The translations under genes and the position numbers were made by a program. From assembly GCA_900016675.1 (NCBI GenBank), contig LN483070.1, positions 1,116,001 to 1,180,000 of the forward strand: a stretch of 64,000 nt of DNA. Reading direction: 5' to 3'. Below, in pieces: positions 10,152 through 18,338 of the stretch. Position 1 is the stretch's first letter. Every line of letters begins with the position of its first letter. Below the pieces are notes generated by a model. It saw nothing but the letters and a program-made list of their open reading frames with translations. It did no database searches and was not told where the DNA came from. The DNA is from Arthrobacter saudimassiliensis (GTDB lineage: Bacteria > Actinomycetota > Actinomycetes > Actinomycetales > Micrococcaceae).

Positions 10152-10300
10152 TGAATCTGTTGCCCGCCGGAGAGCGGAGCGACGATCCCCTTCACAACTG
10201 ATCGGATGAGAATTCCGGGTGGCTTTGCTGCCGGTTTTTATCCGTGGTTTTGGAGGTCCTGAAAACCTGTTTTGCCTGGTTTCCGGTGAGAGATCCGGAT

Positions 10301-10330
10301 TTGCAGGAAAGCGGTTGGAGGGTTTAGGAT
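10301..10330 (+). promoter_or_regulatory. possible second rRNA promoter P2
   Basis: TTGCAG (10301-10306), 18 bp, then TAGGAT (10325-10330), inside the leader. It is weaker than P1 but in the same direction. Confidence 0.4.
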
Positions 10331-10410
10331 TGTAACACACCACGGCGGTGCGAAAGGGAAAAGGAAGTTCCGGTTTCGGAATGGTTTTCCTGAGTAGGCC
10401 GGATGTGTCT

Positions 10411-10442
10411 GTTGTTTGAGAACTCAATAGTGTGCCAAGTTT
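10411..10442 (+). other. rRNA leader / antitermination-like segment
   Basis: The TTTGAGAACTCAATAGTG segment followed by TGCCAAG is the kind of sequence found in actinobacterial rRNA leaders and 16S-23S spacers. The AT-rich stretch after it (TATTGATACC, ATTATTTTGATT) is also typical of pre-rRNA processing regions. About 80 bp later comes 5S, so the 16S and 23S genes expected after this segment are absent from the sequence. Confidence 0.65.
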
Positions 10443-10524
10443 ATTGATACCAATTATTTTGATTGGTTATTTGGCCGGTTGGCCGCACCCCCGTGCGGTG
10501 ACCGGTCGTTGGTTGGTGGCAAGG

Positions 10525-10643
10525 GTTACGGCGGTCACAGCGTGGGGGAAACGCCCGGTCCCATTCCGAACCCGGAAGCTAAGACCCACAGCGCCGATGG
10601 TACTGCACCCGGGAGGGTGTGGGAGAGTAGGTCACCGCCGGAC
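10525..10643 (+). rRNA. rrf: 5S ribosomal RNA (no 16S or 23S beside it)
   Basis: About 119 nt beginning GTTACGGCGGTC and ending GTCACCGCCGGAC, so the two ends pair as helix I. The conserved internal segments CCCATTCCGAACCCGGAAG and TAAGACCCACAGCGCCGATG are present, then GGGAGAGTAGG in the 3' half. The short spacer before it resembles a 23S-5S spacer. Ends are estimated from pairing and may be off by 1-3 nt. It is followed 13 bp later by a strong terminator. Confidence 0.95.
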
Positions 10644-10656
10644 AACCATTACAGGG

Positions 10657-10682
10657 AGGGCCCCGCAACGACGCGGGGCCCT
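10657..10682 (+). terminator. rRNA operon terminator
   Basis: AGGGCCCCGC (10657-10666) pairs perfectly with GCGGGGCCCT (10673-10682) across a 6-nt loop. CACCCCTTT follows. Confidence 0.85.
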
Positions 10683-10865
10683 CACCCCTTTAACCCACGT
10701 ACCCCTCACAAGCCCGCCCGTCGTTCTTTTCCGGGCGGCCCGCGGCCGAAAACAGCCGCCCCCTGTGGTGCATACGGGCGGCACTCGGTAGCGTGACGGC
10801 TCGTGCCGGCGGCAGCAGCTGCGGCATGCGCTGACATCACTCTCACCGCTGAAGAAGGTCCGCCC

Positions 10866-12641
10866 ATGAGGTCGCATCACGCCCGGTCACACCCGCACGC
10901 CACCGGACCATACCGCCGGCGCAGGCACACAGCCTGGTGGACGCTCCTGGTCACCGCAGCCATGGTCCTGCTGCCCTTCGCCGCACCCGCGACTGCCTCG
11001 TTTGTAGAACCGGACCCGAATGAGCCGGCACCTGTGGCCGGCACCAATGCGGAAGTGGTGACTACCGGGCTCGGTCCCGCTCAACGGGTGCAGGCCTTCG
11101 TGGCTGCTGATCCCACCCCGCCGGATCCATTGGCGCCGTATCCGGCGGAGAACCCGGTGGGGGTGCCCGCGACCGGCCGCTTCGCGGGCATCATTATCGC
11201 TCAGGATGCCGAGGGCGGGACCGGGCAGATGTACTGCATCGACACAGCGGTGGAAACCCAGGTCGGCATCGGTTACGTTCAGGGCGCCTGGGACGAATCC
11301 AACGTAGCCAATATCGGATACGTGAACTATGTCCTGAACAACTACTATCCCGCGAATCCCGCAGCGCCTGCGGGCTTGACGGCGAATCAGCAGGCGGCAG
11401 CCGTGCAGGGTGCGATCTGGTATTTCACCGACGGGTACGTGGTCAATACTTCGGAGGCGGTCATCAGAGACGCGGTTGAGGCGATCGTCGCCGACGCGCA
11501 GGCCAACGGGCCCCTGGTGGAACCGCCGGCACCGAACGTGACCATCACACCGCCGTCGGCCGCCGCGCCCGAGGGATCTCCCGCCGGCCCGTTCACCGTG
11601 GCAGCGGAAGGAGCGGCGGAGGTGACCGTCTCCGTGCCCACCGGGTACACCATCTATGCGGATGCTGCGGGTACCACCCCCATTCCCAGCGGAAGCGACG
11701 TCGCGTCGGGAACACAGGTGTGGGTAAGCGGTCCGCCGGCATCAACCGATCCCGGAGTCCTCAGCGCCCGCGCTTCCGTCACGGTCCAAACCGGCAACGT
11801 CTACCTCTACGACAGAGGGGACCCGGGCCGGGAAAACGCCCAGCCCCTGATCCTCGCCGCAACCACGGTGCTGGAAACCACGAGAGAGGCGACCGCAGAG
11901 TTCTTCGTGCCCGGTGACCTTGTGGTCACCAAACTGTTTGCCGGCGGAGCCGTCGGCAGCCAGGGTGCGAGCACGCTCGTAGTGGACTGCGGCGCCCCCG
12001 GCAGCTTTGTTTTCGAGGTTCCTGCGGGAACGGCAACCCAGTTCAGCCAGACGGTGGCCGATCTGCCGGTAGGGACGGTGTGTTCCGTGACCGAAGACGC
12101 CAACGGATCGACGGCGGAGGTCACCGTAACGCCCGTTCTCCCGGATCCGGTGACCATCGCCGAGGGCGAAAACGTCCTCGCGGTCACGAACACGGTGGAC
12201 TTCAACCCGGGCAGCCTTGTGGTGGCCAAGACCATCAGCGGCTCCGGGGCCGGCCTGCAGGAGGAAGTCGTCCTCCACATCCAGTGCGGCGACGGGCTGC
12301 TCGACGAGCTCTTCGTTATCCCCGAAGGGGTAACAGCCGACACCTTCACTCAGCTGTACGAGGGCATCCCGGCAGGAGTGGTGTGCCGGGTCTCGGAACC
12401 GGCAACCGGAGCCAACGAGGACGTCACGGTCTCCTCCTCCGGGACCACGGAAGTGACCATTCTGCCGGCACAGGTCCAGACAGCCGAGGTGATTAACGAG
12501 TACGCCCCGGTGCCGGTAACCGAACGGCTTCCGCGCACCGGTGCCAACGGGAACATGGCACTCGGCGCTGTCACCGGTACTGCTGCCGTACTTGCCGGAT
12601 CGATGCTGGTCCTGGCGGCGTCACGGCGGCGGCGTAGCTAG
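10866..12641 (+). CDS. LPXTG-anchored thioester-domain surface protein
   Basis: 591-residue secreted, probably sortase-anchored cell-wall protein. It has a signal peptide with an Arg-rich start (YRRRR), a hydrophobic core and an APATAS cleavage region near residue 45. A thioester-type domain follows: Cys124 in MYCIDTA and Gln181 in VQGAIWYFTDG are placed as in adhesin domains that form an internal Cys-Gln thioester and attach covalently to host or matrix molecules. Two similar Ig-like (DUF5979-like) repeats start at LVVTKLFAGG and LVVAKTISGS. The end is LPRTG at about 555, a hydrophobic segment and RRRRS. ATG 10866 is preferred over an upstream GTG because of the signal peptide and AGAAGG. 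No sortase gene is in view. The attachment target is unknown. Confidence 0.85.
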   Translation: MRSHHARSHPHATGPYRRRRHTAWWTLLVTAAMVLLPFAAPATASFVEPDPNEPAPVAGTNAEVVTTGLGPAQRVQAFVAADPTPPDPLAPYPAENPVGVPATGRFAGIIIAQDAEGGTGQMYCIDTAVETQVGIGYVQGAWDESNVANIGYVNYVLNNYYPANPAAPAGLTANQQAAAVQGAIWYFTDGYVVNTSEAVIRDAVEAIVADAQANGPLVEPPAPNVTITPPSAAAPEGSPAGPFTVAAEGAAEVTVSVPTGYTIYADAAGTTPIPSGSDVASGTQVWVSGPPASTDPGVLSARASVTVQTGNVYLYDRGDPGRENAQPLILAATTVLETTREATAEFFVPGDLVVTKLFAGGAVGSQGASTLVVDCGAPGSFVFEVPAGTATQFSQTVADLPVGTVCSVTEDANGSTAEVTVTPVLPDPVTIAEGENVLAVTNTVDFNPGSLVVAKTISGSGAGLQEEVVLHIQCGDGLLDELFVIPEGVTADTFTQLYEGIPAGVVCRVSEPATGANEDVTVSSSGTTEVTILPAQVQTAEVINEYAPVPVTERLPRTGANGNMALGAVTGTAAVLAGSMLVLAASRRRRS

Positions 12642-12671
12642 GGCGGCTGCACCGCCGGCAAGCCTCTCCAG

Positions 12672-12703
12672 TCCGGTACCCAGGTCTGCGCCTGGGTACC
12701 GGA
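12672..12703 (+). terminator. terminator hairpin after the surface-protein gene
   Basis: 13-bp perfect inverted repeat beginning TCCGGTACCCAGG (12672-12684) with partner 12691-12703 and a 6-nt loop, 30 bp after the stop. No T-run follows. Confidence 0.75.
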
Positions 12704-12929
12704 TCCGCTGTGCGCCTGGCCCCGCCTGTCCATCACGTGCCCGGTAGCGGCGGTGGTAAGCCCTGGCCGGCCTACCGATTAGAATGGAACAGCGGCCTGT
12801 CGATATCCGGCTGATCCGGTCCGGGCCACCGCAGATTTCGCGCCCATCCCGCGCACCAACCTACACATCCATAGTGACGAGCGACTGCATTAGCCCGTTG
12901 GTCGGCTCACGACGAGAGGAACCAGATAC

Positions 12930-15203
12930 ATGTCAGAGCAGAACAACCGGGACCGGAACGGCGACCACGGGTCGCCCCGGAATGGCTCCTCCGGACGTGG
13001 CGGATACCCGCGCAGCTCAGGCGATCGCCCCGGCGGACGCGGTGACCGCGGCTTCCAGTCCGGCGAGGGCCGTGGACAGTCCCGTTCCTATGGTGATCGT
13101 GACCGCGGCAACGACCGCCAGCGTTACTCCGACGGAAACCGCTCCGAGCGTCCGGAGCGTTCGGACCGCAGCTTCCGTGGCAATGACCGTCCGCGTTCCT
13201 TCGGCGACCGTGACCGCAATGATCGTCCTCGGTTTAACGATGATCGTGGGCCGCGGGAGAACCGTGGCTATCAGGGCCGTGACGAGCGCGGACACAACGA
13301 CCGCCGCCCCTTCAACGGGCCGCGTGGCAATGATCGTCCTCGGTTTAATGATGATCGTGGGCCGCGGGAGAACCGTGGTTACCAGGGCCGCGATGAGCGT
13401 GGCGGCAATGACCGTCCCCGCAGCTTCGGTGACCGTGACCGTAACGACCGCCGCCCCTTCAACGGCGACCGCGGCAACGACCGCCCCCGTTCCTTTGGTG
13501 ACCGCTCCGAGCGTCCGGAGCGTTCGGACCGCAGCTTCCGTGGCAATGACCGTCCGCGTTCCTTCGGCGACCGTGACCGCAATGATCGTCCTCGGTTTAA
13601 CGATGATCGTGGGCCGCGGGAGAACCGTGGCTATCAGGGCCGTGACGAGCGCGGACACAACGACCGCCGCCCCTTCAACGGGCCGCGTGGCAATGATCGT
13701 CCTCGGTTTAATGATGATCGTGGGCCGCGGGAGAACCGTGGTTACCAGGGCCGCGATGAGCGTGGCGGCAATGACCGTCCCCGCAGCTTCGGTGACCGTG
13801 ACCGTAACGACCGCCGCCCCTTCAACGGCGACCGCGGCAACGACCGCCCCCGTTCCTTTGGTGACCGCTCCGAGCGTCCGGAGCGTTCGGACCGCAGCTT
13901 CCGTGGCAATGACCGTCCGCGTTCCTTCGGCGACCGTGACCGCAATGATCGTCCTCGGTTTAACGATGATCGTGGGCCGCGGGAGAACCGTGGCTATCAG
14001 GGCCGTGACGAGCGCGGCCGCAACGACCGCCGCCCCTTCAACGATGAGCGGCCGTTCCGCGGCCCCCGTGAAGGGAACGAACGCCCCGAGCGCTCCTTCC
14101 GGGACCGCCCGTCGGCAGGCGGAGACCGGAATGACCGCGGCTACAACCGGGGCGCGGGGGAGCGCGGCGACCGCGGCTTCCGGGAGGAGCGCCGTCATGA
14201 GCGCGGCGCCGACCGCTATCCCGAGCGCACCCGCGAACACGGCGGATCCCGCCCGGCCGACCCCCGCAGCACCCGGCCCCGGGAGCGTGCCCCCGAGGTC
14301 GACCCCGACGTCACGGGCGAGGAACTGGACAAGGCGACGAAGCGCGAGCTGCGGAACCTCGAAGCAGGCAACGCGGAGCGCGTCGGCCGCCACCTGGTGA
14401 TGGCCGGCCGTCTGATCGACATCGACCCCGAACTGGCCTTCCAGCACGCAGTCGCCGCGAGCAGCCGCGCAGGGCGCCTCGCCTCGGTGCGTGAAGCAGT
14501 CGGCCTGACCGCCTACGCCGCCGAGCACTTCGGTGAGGCGCTGCGCGAGTTCCGGACGCATCGCCGGATCAGCGGCTCGACGGAGTACCTGCCGATCATG
14601 GCCGACTGTGAGCGTGGCCTCGGTCGCCCCGACAAGGCACTGGAACTGGCCGCTTCGGAGGAGGCGGCTGAGCTGAGCCCCGCCGGGAAGGTGGACATGG
14701 CGATCGTCGTCTCCGGTGCGCACATGGACCTGGAGCAGTACGAAGAGGCCGTGACCGCATTGGAGATCCCGCAGCTGGACCGCAACCGGGCCTTCTCCTA
14801 CAGCCCGCAGCTCTTCCGTGCCTACGCCGACGCCCTCGAACTGGTGGACCGCGCCGAGGAAGCCGAAGGCTGGCGACGCCAGGCCCTCGTTGCAGAGCGC
14901 GCCCTGGGCGTGGGCGATTTCGCCGAACCCGAAATCTACGACTTCGACGAGGAGGACGAGCAGCCCCGGCGTCCGCGCCACACCGGCGCCTCCACCGATG
15001 CTCCCGGCACCGTCGGAGTAACTGACGCCGCCCGCGCCGCCGACGCCGACGGCTTCGAGGATGCAGCGATCGTCGACGAGACGGGCATGACCGTCACGGA
15101 CGGCCCGGCCCAGGACTCTGAGGACGACGCCGACGCTGAGTCCGCCGACGAGGCTGCAGAGGGCAACGGGCAGGACGAGCAGGTTTCGGGCCGCGATGCC
15201 TGA
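12930..15203 (+). CDS. RG/ND-repeat TPR-containing protein
   Basis: 757 residues in three parts. Residues 1 to about 440 are low-complexity and very basic/acidic mixed, built of units such as NDRPRSFGDRD, NDRPRFNDDRG and RENRGYQGRDERG, resembling RNA-binding RGG-type disordered regions. Residues ~450-680 are helical TPR-like repeats (VTGEELDKATKRELRNLEAG, FQHAVAASSRAGRLASVREA). The last ~75 are acidic. By position it corresponds to the conserved Rv1691-type protein after tyrS. ATG 12930 follows GAGAGGAA. The stop overlaps the next ATG by 8 nt. Function is unknown; an RNA- or ribosome-associated role is inference from composition only. Confidence 0.85.
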   Translation: MSEQNNRDRNGDHGSPRNGSSGRGGYPRSSGDRPGGRGDRGFQSGEGRGQSRSYGDRDRGNDRQRYSDGNRSERPERSDRSFRGNDRPRSFGDRDRNDRPRFNDDRGPRENRGYQGRDERGHNDRRPFNGPRGNDRPRFNDDRGPRENRGYQGRDERGGNDRPRSFGDRDRNDRRPFNGDRGNDRPRSFGDRSERPERSDRSFRGNDRPRSFGDRDRNDRPRFNDDRGPRENRGYQGRDERGHNDRRPFNGPRGNDRPRFNDDRGPRENRGYQGRDERGGNDRPRSFGDRDRNDRRPFNGDRGNDRPRSFGDRSERPERSDRSFRGNDRPRSFGDRDRNDRPRFNDDRGPRENRGYQGRDERGRNDRRPFNDERPFRGPREGNERPERSFRDRPSAGGDRNDRGYNRGAGERGDRGFREERRHERGADRYPERTREHGGSRPADPRSTRPRERAPEVDPDVTGEELDKATKRELRNLEAGNAERVGRHLVMAGRLIDIDPELAFQHAVAASSRAGRLASVREAVGLTAYAAEHFGEALREFRTHRRISGSTEYLPIMADCERGLGRPDKALELAASEEAAELSPAGKVDMAIVVSGAHMDLEQYEEAVTALEIPQLDRNRAFSYSPQLFRAYADALELVDRAEEAEGWRRQALVAERALGVGDFAEPEIYDFDEEDEQPRRPRHTGASTDAPGTVGVTDAARAADADGFEDAAIVDETGMTVTDGPAQDSEDDADAESADEAAEGNGQDEQVSGRDA
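13141..14012 (+). repeat. perfect 363-bp tandem duplication inside the coding sequence
   Basis: Two complete copies (13141-13503 and 13504-13866) are identical base for base by direct comparison. A third partial copy (from 13867) stays identical to about 14012, then diverges. The period is 121 codons, so the frame is kept. Confidence 0.92.
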
Positions 15204-16194
15204 GGCCTGGCTCCTTCAGGGCTACGAGGCGGTCTTCGCCGACCTCGACGGCGTGGTGTATGCCGGGCCGAACGCGATACCCGGCGCCGTCGAGGCCCTG
15301 GCGCGCCTGGAACCGGCCGGCGTCGCGCTGGCCTACATCACCAACAACGCCTCGCGCTCCTCGGAGACCGTGGCGGCGCACATCCGCGAGCTCGGCGCCC
15401 CGGCCCGGGCGGACCATGTGTTCGGCTCAGCGCAGGCAGGCGCGGAGCTGCTGGCCGGGCAGGTCCCGGCCGGTGCCTCCGTGCTGGTGGTGGGCAGCCC
15501 CACGCTGAGGGCCGCGGTCCAGGACCAGGGCCTGCAGCCGGTCGCCTCCGCGGAGGAGGCCCCGCAGGCCGTGATCCAGGGCTTCGACCCGAACCTGGGC
15601 TGGAAGGACCTGGCCGAGGCGGCGTTCGCCGTCTCGGCGGGGGCCGTCTGGGTGGCGACGAACACCGACATGTCCATCCCGCAGGCGCGCGGCATCGCCC
15701 CCGGCAACGGAACGCTGGTGGCGGCGGTCGCCGCTGCCACGGGCCGCCGTCCGCTGGTGGCGGGCAAGCCGGAAGCTCCGCTGTTCCACACGGCGGCCCG
15801 CCACCTCGGCGTCAACCGTCCCCTGGTGGTGGGCGACCGGCTCGATACGGACATTCTCGGCGGCACCAACGCCGGCTACGACACCGCGCTGGTGCTCACC
15901 GGTGTGGACAGCCCGGGCAGCGCCCTCGCCGCCCGGAGCGCGGAACGCCCCACCTACCTGATTCCGAACCTTGCCGCGCTGTTTGAGCCATATCCGCTGC
16001 CTGAACCCACGGACACCGGATATCGCTGCGGCGTCGCCGAGGCGCGGGTGCACGGCAGCTCAGTGGTGGTCGACGGCGCCGGGTCATCCGACCTGGACGG
16101 CTGGCGTGCCGCCTGCGCCGCCTGGTGGGCGGCGCACCCGGACACGGAGACGGCCACCGAGCCCGAGGTGCTGTTTGTCGGTGCCGGAGCATAG
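15196..16194 (+). CDS. HAD-IIA family sugar/nucleotide phosphatase
   Basis: 332-residue cytosolic phosphatase of the NagD/p-nitrophenyl-phosphatase type. Motif I is FADLDGVVYAG (nucleophile Asp about residue 16), motif II is ITNNASRS, the Lys of motif III is in GKPEAPLF, and motif IV is VVGDRLDTDILGG. The C-terminal ~60 residues form a short extra domain ending in LFVGAGA. The start ATG overlaps the end of the TPR gene, indicating coupled translation. It corresponds to the Rv1692 position; the substrate in this family is often a phosphoglycerol or other small phosphate ester. Confidence 0.9.
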   Translation: MPEAWLLQGYEAVFADLDGVVYAGPNAIPGAVEALARLEPAGVALAYITNNASRSSETVAAHIRELGAPARADHVFGSAQAGAELLAGQVPAGASVLVVGSPTLRAAVQDQGLQPVASAEEAPQAVIQGFDPNLGWKDLAEAAFAVSAGAVWVATNTDMSIPQARGIAPGNGTLVAAVAAATGRRPLVAGKPEAPLFHTAARHLGVNRPLVVGDRLDTDILGGTNAGYDTALVLTGVDSPGSALAARSAERPTYLIPNLAALFEPYPLPEPTDTGYRCGVAEARVHGSSVVVDGAGSSDLDGWRAACAAWWAAHPDTETATEPEVLFVGAGA

Positions 16195-16213
16195 TCTGGC
16201 CCCGGAGGAACCG

Positions 16214-16519
16214 ATGGAACCAAAAGCACCTGAACAAGAGCCCGACGTCCCGCCGGCCTGGCCGCCTGTCCCGGCGCCGTCGGGCGACGGAGCCGTCGAC
16301 GCCGTCGTGGCGCAGCTCGCGGAACTGACGGCGCTGCCGGTCACCGAACAGGCCGCCGCCTACCAGCAGATCCACGAGGCCCTGACGGGGGCGCTGGAAG
16401 GGGAAGCGCCGGGCGGAGCGCCCGCTGCCGTGGCAGCGGCGCCCGCTGCGGCTTCAGGCACGGCGCGTCCCGGCCCGGTCCCCGGTCCTGTCCCCGGTCT
16501 GCGTCGGGGGAACGCCTGA
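16214..16519 (+). CDS. short conserved protein between the HAD gene and tlyA
   Basis: 101 residues. The recognisable part is AVDAVVAQLAEL-TALPVTEQ-AAAYQQIHEALTGAL (about residues 27-60), a helical motif found in the small ORF that precedes tlyA in many actinobacteria (Rv1693 position). It is flanked by Pro/Ala-rich tails. ATG 16214 has GGAGGAA 5 nt upstream, 19 bp after the HAD stop. Its TGA overlaps the tlyA ATG by one base (TGATG). No function is known; its constant place suggests it is co-expressed with tlyA. Confidence 0.8.
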   Translation: MEPKAPEQEPDVPPAWPPVPAPSGDGAVDAVVAQLAELTALPVTEQAAAYQQIHEALTGALEGEAPGGAPAAVAAAPAAASGTARPGPVPGPVPGLRRGNA

Positions 16520-17415
16520 TGGCGCGCCTGGACCAGGAGCTGGTCGCCCGCGGCCTGGCCCGTTCCCGTACCCACGCCGCCTCGCTGATCGCCGCCGGAC
16601 GCGTCCGGCGTGCCGGAGCGGTGCTCGGCAAGGCCTCCGCGCAGGTGGGCGGGGCGGACCGGCTGGAGGTGCTCGAAGCCGAGGCACCCGATTACGTCAG
16701 CCGGGCCGGACACAAGCTCGCCGGGGCGCTGGCGGCCTTCAGCGCCGTGAACCCGGCAGGAGCCCGCTGCCTTGACGCCGGCGCCTCCACCGGCGGATTC
16801 ACCGACGTGCTGCTGCGCGCCGGCGCTGACCGGGTGGTCGCCGTCGACGTCGGACACGGCCAGCTGGTGGAGTCGCTGCGCACGGATCCCCGGGTGGACG
16901 TCCACGAAGGTCTGAACGTCCGCTACCTGGACCCGGCGGACATCGGGGGACCGGTGGACCTGACCGTGGCGGATCTGTCCTTCATCTCTCTCACCCTGGT
17001 GCTGCCGGCCCTGGCCGGGGCCACCCGGCCCGGCGGTTCGCTGGTGCTGATGATCAAGCCGCAGTTCGAAGTCGGGCGCAGCGGGTTGGACCGCACGGGC
17101 GTGGTCACCGACCCGGCCCGGCACCGCGTCCCCGTCGCCGGCGTCACCCGCGCCGCGCTCACCGCCGGCCTGCGCCTGGCCGGGCTGGCACCCAGCCCGC
17201 TGCCCGGCCAGAACGGCAACGTGGAGTTCTTCATGTGGCTCCAGGTGCCCTCCGCAGACGAGCCGGGCCCGGCTCCCCAGCAGCCCGACGACGCCGCGGC
17301 CCTGGTCGACGCGGCGTTCGATGGGTTTGCCGCGGCCCCGGCCGCCGTAGAAGACTGGCCCGGGGACACGCCCGGCACCACAGCGGGCCCCCGCAACGGG
17401 AAGAGGAGCGAATGA
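16519..17415 (+). CDS. tlyA: TlyA family rRNA (cytidine-2'-O)-methyltransferase
   Basis: 298-residue enzyme. Residues 1-60 are an S4 RNA-binding domain (RLDQELVARGLARSRTHAAS). Then comes YVSRAGHKLAGAL, the hallmark of the TlyA/hemolysin group, and an FtsJ-like SAM domain with LDAGASTGGFTDVLLRAGA and VVAVDVGHGQL. Mycobacterial TlyA methylates 16S and 23S rRNA and sets capreomycin sensitivity. The C-terminal ~45 residues are an unconserved acidic/Pro tail. It overlaps the preceding gene by 1 nt and nadK by 4 nt (ATGA). Confidence 0.92.
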   Translation: MARLDQELVARGLARSRTHAASLIAAGRVRRAGAVLGKASAQVGGADRLEVLEAEAPDYVSRAGHKLAGALAAFSAVNPAGARCLDAGASTGGFTDVLLRAGADRVVAVDVGHGQLVESLRTDPRVDVHEGLNVRYLDPADIGGPVDLTVADLSFISLTLVLPALAGATRPGGSLVLMIKPQFEVGRSGLDRTGVVTDPARHRVPVAGVTRAALTAGLRLAGLAPSPLPGQNGNVEFFMWLQVPSADEPGPAPQQPDDAAALVDAAFDGFAAAPAAVEDWPGDTPGTTAGPRNGKRSE

Positions 17416-18338
17416 GCCGACGGATCCTGGTGCTGGCCCATACCGGCCGCCGCGCCGCCATGGCTGCCGCGCAGGAGGCCTGCACGGTGCTGCACGACTC
17501 CGGCCTGGTGCCGGTGATGCGCCGCAGCGACCTGGTGGACATCCAGTCCGTCTACGGCCGCCTGACCAACCCCACCGAAATCCTCGACGAAGACGTGACC
17601 CTGGACGGCGTCGACCTGGGCATGGTCCTGGGCGGCGACGGCACCATCCTCCGCGCGGCGGAACTGGTGCGCGGCACCAACGTCCCGCTGCTCGGGGTGA
17701 ACCTCGGCCACGTCGGCTTCCTCGCCGAAAGCGAGCGGGCCGACCTCGCCCAGACCGTGCGCTGGGTGGCGGAACGGGCCTACACCGTCGAGGAGCGCAT
17801 GGCCATCGACATCCAGGTGTGGCTGGACAAGAAGCTCATCGCCCACACCTGGGCCCTCAACGAGGCCGCCGTCGAGAAGGCGGACCGGCAGCGCATGCTC
17901 GAGGTCGTCGTCGAGGTCGACGCCCGCCCGATCAGCTCCTTCGGCTGCGACGGCGTGGTGCTGGCCACCCCCACCGGCTCCACCGCCTACGCCTTCTCCG
18001 CCGGCGGGCCCGTTGTCTGGCCCGAGGTGGAGGCGCTGCTGATCACCCCGATCAGCGCCCACGCCCTCTTTGCCCGCCCCCTGGTGGTCGCCCCCAGCTC
18101 CGTGCTCGCCGTCGAGATCCTCACCCGGACCGACGCGGCCGGGGTGCTTTGGTGCGACGGCCGGCGCGGGGTGGAGCTGCCCCCCGGGGCGCGGGTGGAG
18201 GTCACCAGGTCGCCGACGCCGGTGCGGCTGGCCCGCACCCACAGCACCCCGTTCTCCGAACGCCTCGTCCGCAAGTTCCAGCTGCCCACCCAGGGCTGGC
18301 GGGGACCCGTCAGCCACACCGGAGGTCTGCACGATTGA
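17412..18338 (+). CDS. nadK: NAD kinase
   Basis: 308-residue cytosolic ATP/polyphosphate-dependent kinase making NADP. GGDGTILRAAE (about residues 76-86) is the family's active-site motif. NLGHVGFLAE, NEAAVEK and TPTGSTAYAFSAGGP follow in the correct order. The ATG overlaps the tlyA stop as ATGA. A longer reading frame upstream is the tlyA overlap and is not used. recN follows with another overlap, so tlyA-nadK-recN form one operon. Confidence 0.95.
   Translation: MSRRILVLAHTGRRAAMAAAQEACTVLHDSGLVPVMRRSDLVDIQSVYGRLTNPTEILDEDVTLDGVDLGMVLGGDGTILRAAELVRGTNVPLLGVNLGHVGFLAESERADLAQTVRWVAERAYTVEERMAIDIQVWLDKKLIAHTWALNEAAVEKADRQRMLEVVVEVDARPISSFGCDGVVLATPTGSTAYAFSAGGPVVWPEVEALLITPISAHALFARPLVVAPSSVLAVEILTRTDAAGVLWCDGRRGVELPPGARVEVTRSPTPVRLARTHSTPFSERLVRKFQLPTQGWRGPVSHTGGLHD

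Noticed and set aside
13017-14981. Antisense and second-frame long open frames over the repeat gene at 12930-15203
   Set aside because: The repeat period is a multiple of three, so every frame stays open. Only the 12930 frame has a ribosome site, TPR-like helices and overlap with the next gene.
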